DNA of 55,327 bases from JAJPXC01 sp964628905 (GTDB lineage Bacteria; Bacteroidota; Bacteroidia; Bacteroidales; Muribaculaceae). The notes below the pieces were generated by a model. That model was not told the origin of the DNA. It did no database searches and was given only the letters and a program-made list of their open reading frames with translations. The stretch spans positions 1-55,327 of the forward strand of contig CAZVNS010000012.1 of the NCBI GenBank assembly GCA_964628905.1, read 5' to 3'. Numbering within the stretch: position 1 is the first letter of the stretch; each line of letters starts with the position of its first letter. This document shows, one piece after another, positions 54,611 through 55,327 of this stretch. The position numbers and the translations under genes were made by a program.

Positions 54611-55014
54611 TTCACGGCGATTTTAAGGGTTTGCGACTCGGTGGTGATCACATAGTTGCCTGCGGGGAGCGAGGCTACAGCCTCATTGACAGAGGGGTAG
54701 GTGCCGATGAGCAGACCAGCCGGGGTGTAGACTGTGGCTCGCGAGTCAGTGGTGTCGGCGACAGTGAGAGCGGCTGAGCTGGTCTCGCTGAAGTAGAGGG
54801 CGCTGAGCGACTCGAGGGGCATCTCCATCGACTCAGAGTCGTTGGCGGCGTAGACTTTGCCGTTGGATATGGTGATTGAAAGCCCTTTGGAGGAGATTGA
54901 CTTCACTTGGCCGTTGAGGTCCTCAAAGGACAGGAAATCGTCGGTTGCAGCGCCGGCGGTCAGCGTTGATGCCATGGCCAGAGCTGCGAGTAATGTGTGC
55001 AGGGATTTGTTCAT
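54607..55014 (-). CDS. Small secreted protein with sorting-domain-like end
   Basis: From the ATG at 55014 the product has 135 residues (an upstream ATG adds eight basic residues). A signal peptide (about 1-23) is followed by a beta-rich region (VKSISSKGLSITISNGKVYA) and a C-terminal segment (TVYTPAGLLIGTYPS, LPAGNYVITTESQTLKIAVK) like the terminal sorting or anchoring domains of secreted Bacteroidales proteins. It overlaps the beta-helix gene by 4 nt and is likely co-secreted with it. Confidence 0.72.
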   Translation of the reverse strand: MNKSLHTLLAALAMASTLTAGAATDDFLSFEDLNGQVKSISSKGLSITISNGKVYAANDSESMEMPLESLSALYFSETSSAALTVADTTDSRATVYTPAGLLIGTYPSVNEAVASLPAGNYVITTESQTLKIAVK

Positions 55015-55045
55015 GTAACGTTGTCTCTTTGTTTTCAAATTTTTG

Positions 55046-55076
55046 CAAACTTAATTAAAAAGTAATAGAAGCGCAA
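55046..55076 (-). promoter_or_regulatory. Bacteroidetes-type promoter of the beta-helix operon
   Basis: On the minus strand TTG (55076-55074) is followed after 20 nt by TAAGTTTG (55053-55046), an exact fit to the consensus spacing. It leaves a 31-nt leader to the small secreted-protein start. Confidence 0.7.
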
Positions 55077-55131
55077 ATTAAGGAATTAAATCTTCACGAG
55101 TTTGTAACATTGGAGTCTCGGGGGCTTACCC

Positions 55132-55168
55132 GGCGGCGGAACCGCCGGGCACGGTGGCGCTGCGCCTC
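55132..55168. repeat. 37-bp dispersed repeat, copy 2
   Basis: This copy begins GGCGGCGGAACCGCCGGGCA, ends GCTGCGCCTC, and differs from the copy at 46476-46512 at two positions only. Beyond it no gene is seen up to the window end. Confidence 0.85.
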
Positions 55169-55225
55169 AAGGGCGATGAGGGGTGAGGGAGTTTTGGGCG
55201 GTTTGGGTGATTTGGCGGGAGGTGC

Positions 55226-55258
55226 TTGGGTGATTGTCGGGAAAAAGTTGTATATTCG
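55226..55258 (+). promoter_or_regulatory. Probable promoter pointing out of the window
   Basis: TTG at 55226-55228 and TATATTCG at 55251-55258 are 22 nt apart, a near match to the consensus. The gene it would serve lies beyond the window. Confidence 0.4.
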
Positions 55259-55327
55259 CGGATTGATATATCAAGGGGACTTCTATAAATTAAGTGCTCG
55301 TAAATTAGAAAAATAATTTGTATCTTT

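Overview
The window looks like a chromosomal segment of a gut-type Bacteroidales bacterium, most plausibly Muribaculaceae or a close relative. The direct clues are a SusC/SusD pair, BACON domains in front of a GH16 enzyme, a membrane-spanning SusR/DUF6377-type regulator, a GldE-GldD pair, a Bacteroidetes-type HU protein with a tiny basic AURKAIP1/COX24-like protein behind it, secreted proteins with sorting-domain-like C-terminal tails, and many promoter elements of the Bacteroidetes form TAnnTTTG (often TAnnTTCG here). The family-level assignment is inference. I found no rRNA, tRNA, CRISPR array or intact insertion sequence.

Layout. 1-12 kb: a highly expressed-looking secreted protein of unknown role; a GNAT acetyltransferase with ZnuA and ZnuC but no adjacent permease; a minus-strand operon hflX-dgt-TPM protein; a small membrane protein and a FtsB/DivIC-like protein; cytidine deaminase followed by a complete BtuF/BtuC/BtuD-type importer. 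12-20 kb: a decayed HigB-HigA toxin-antitoxin remnant; gldE-gldD; a His-tailed lipoprotein; a YciH/SUI1 protein; and a 1116-residue RecB/AddA-like helicase-nuclease.

19.2-40.6 kb is a large carbohydrate locus. On the minus strand lies a tight operon of P-loop kinase, CE1-type esterase, GH3 and acyltransferase. Divergent from it are a SusR/DUF6377-like regulator and then GH16, SusC, SusD, a surface glycan-binding protein, GH5, GH3 and GH3. The enzyme set fits a beta-glucan (laminarin or mixed-linkage glucan) utilisation locus: surface GH16 cuts the chain, SusC/D and the binding protein capture and import oligosaccharides, and GH5 plus the GH3 enzymes finish them to glucose. Two strong hairpins, after GH16 and between the binding protein and GH5, split the locus into expression segments.

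40.6-44 kb is a restriction-modification insertion: a Sau3AI/MutH-type endonuclease and a C5 cytosine methyltransferase, next to the stump of an AspT-family transporter. 44-50 kb carries an ECF sigma factor with an acidic membrane protein and a Spy/CpxP-like protein, then a cyclophilin/M16 peptidase operon, then a queuosine-precursor transporter preceded by a clear preQ1-I riboswitch. 50-55 kb has HU, the mini basic protein, RNase E/G behind a structured leader, and a beta-helix Cthe_2159-like secreted protein with a small secreted partner. A 37-bp dispersed repeat occurs at about 46.5 and 55.1 kb.
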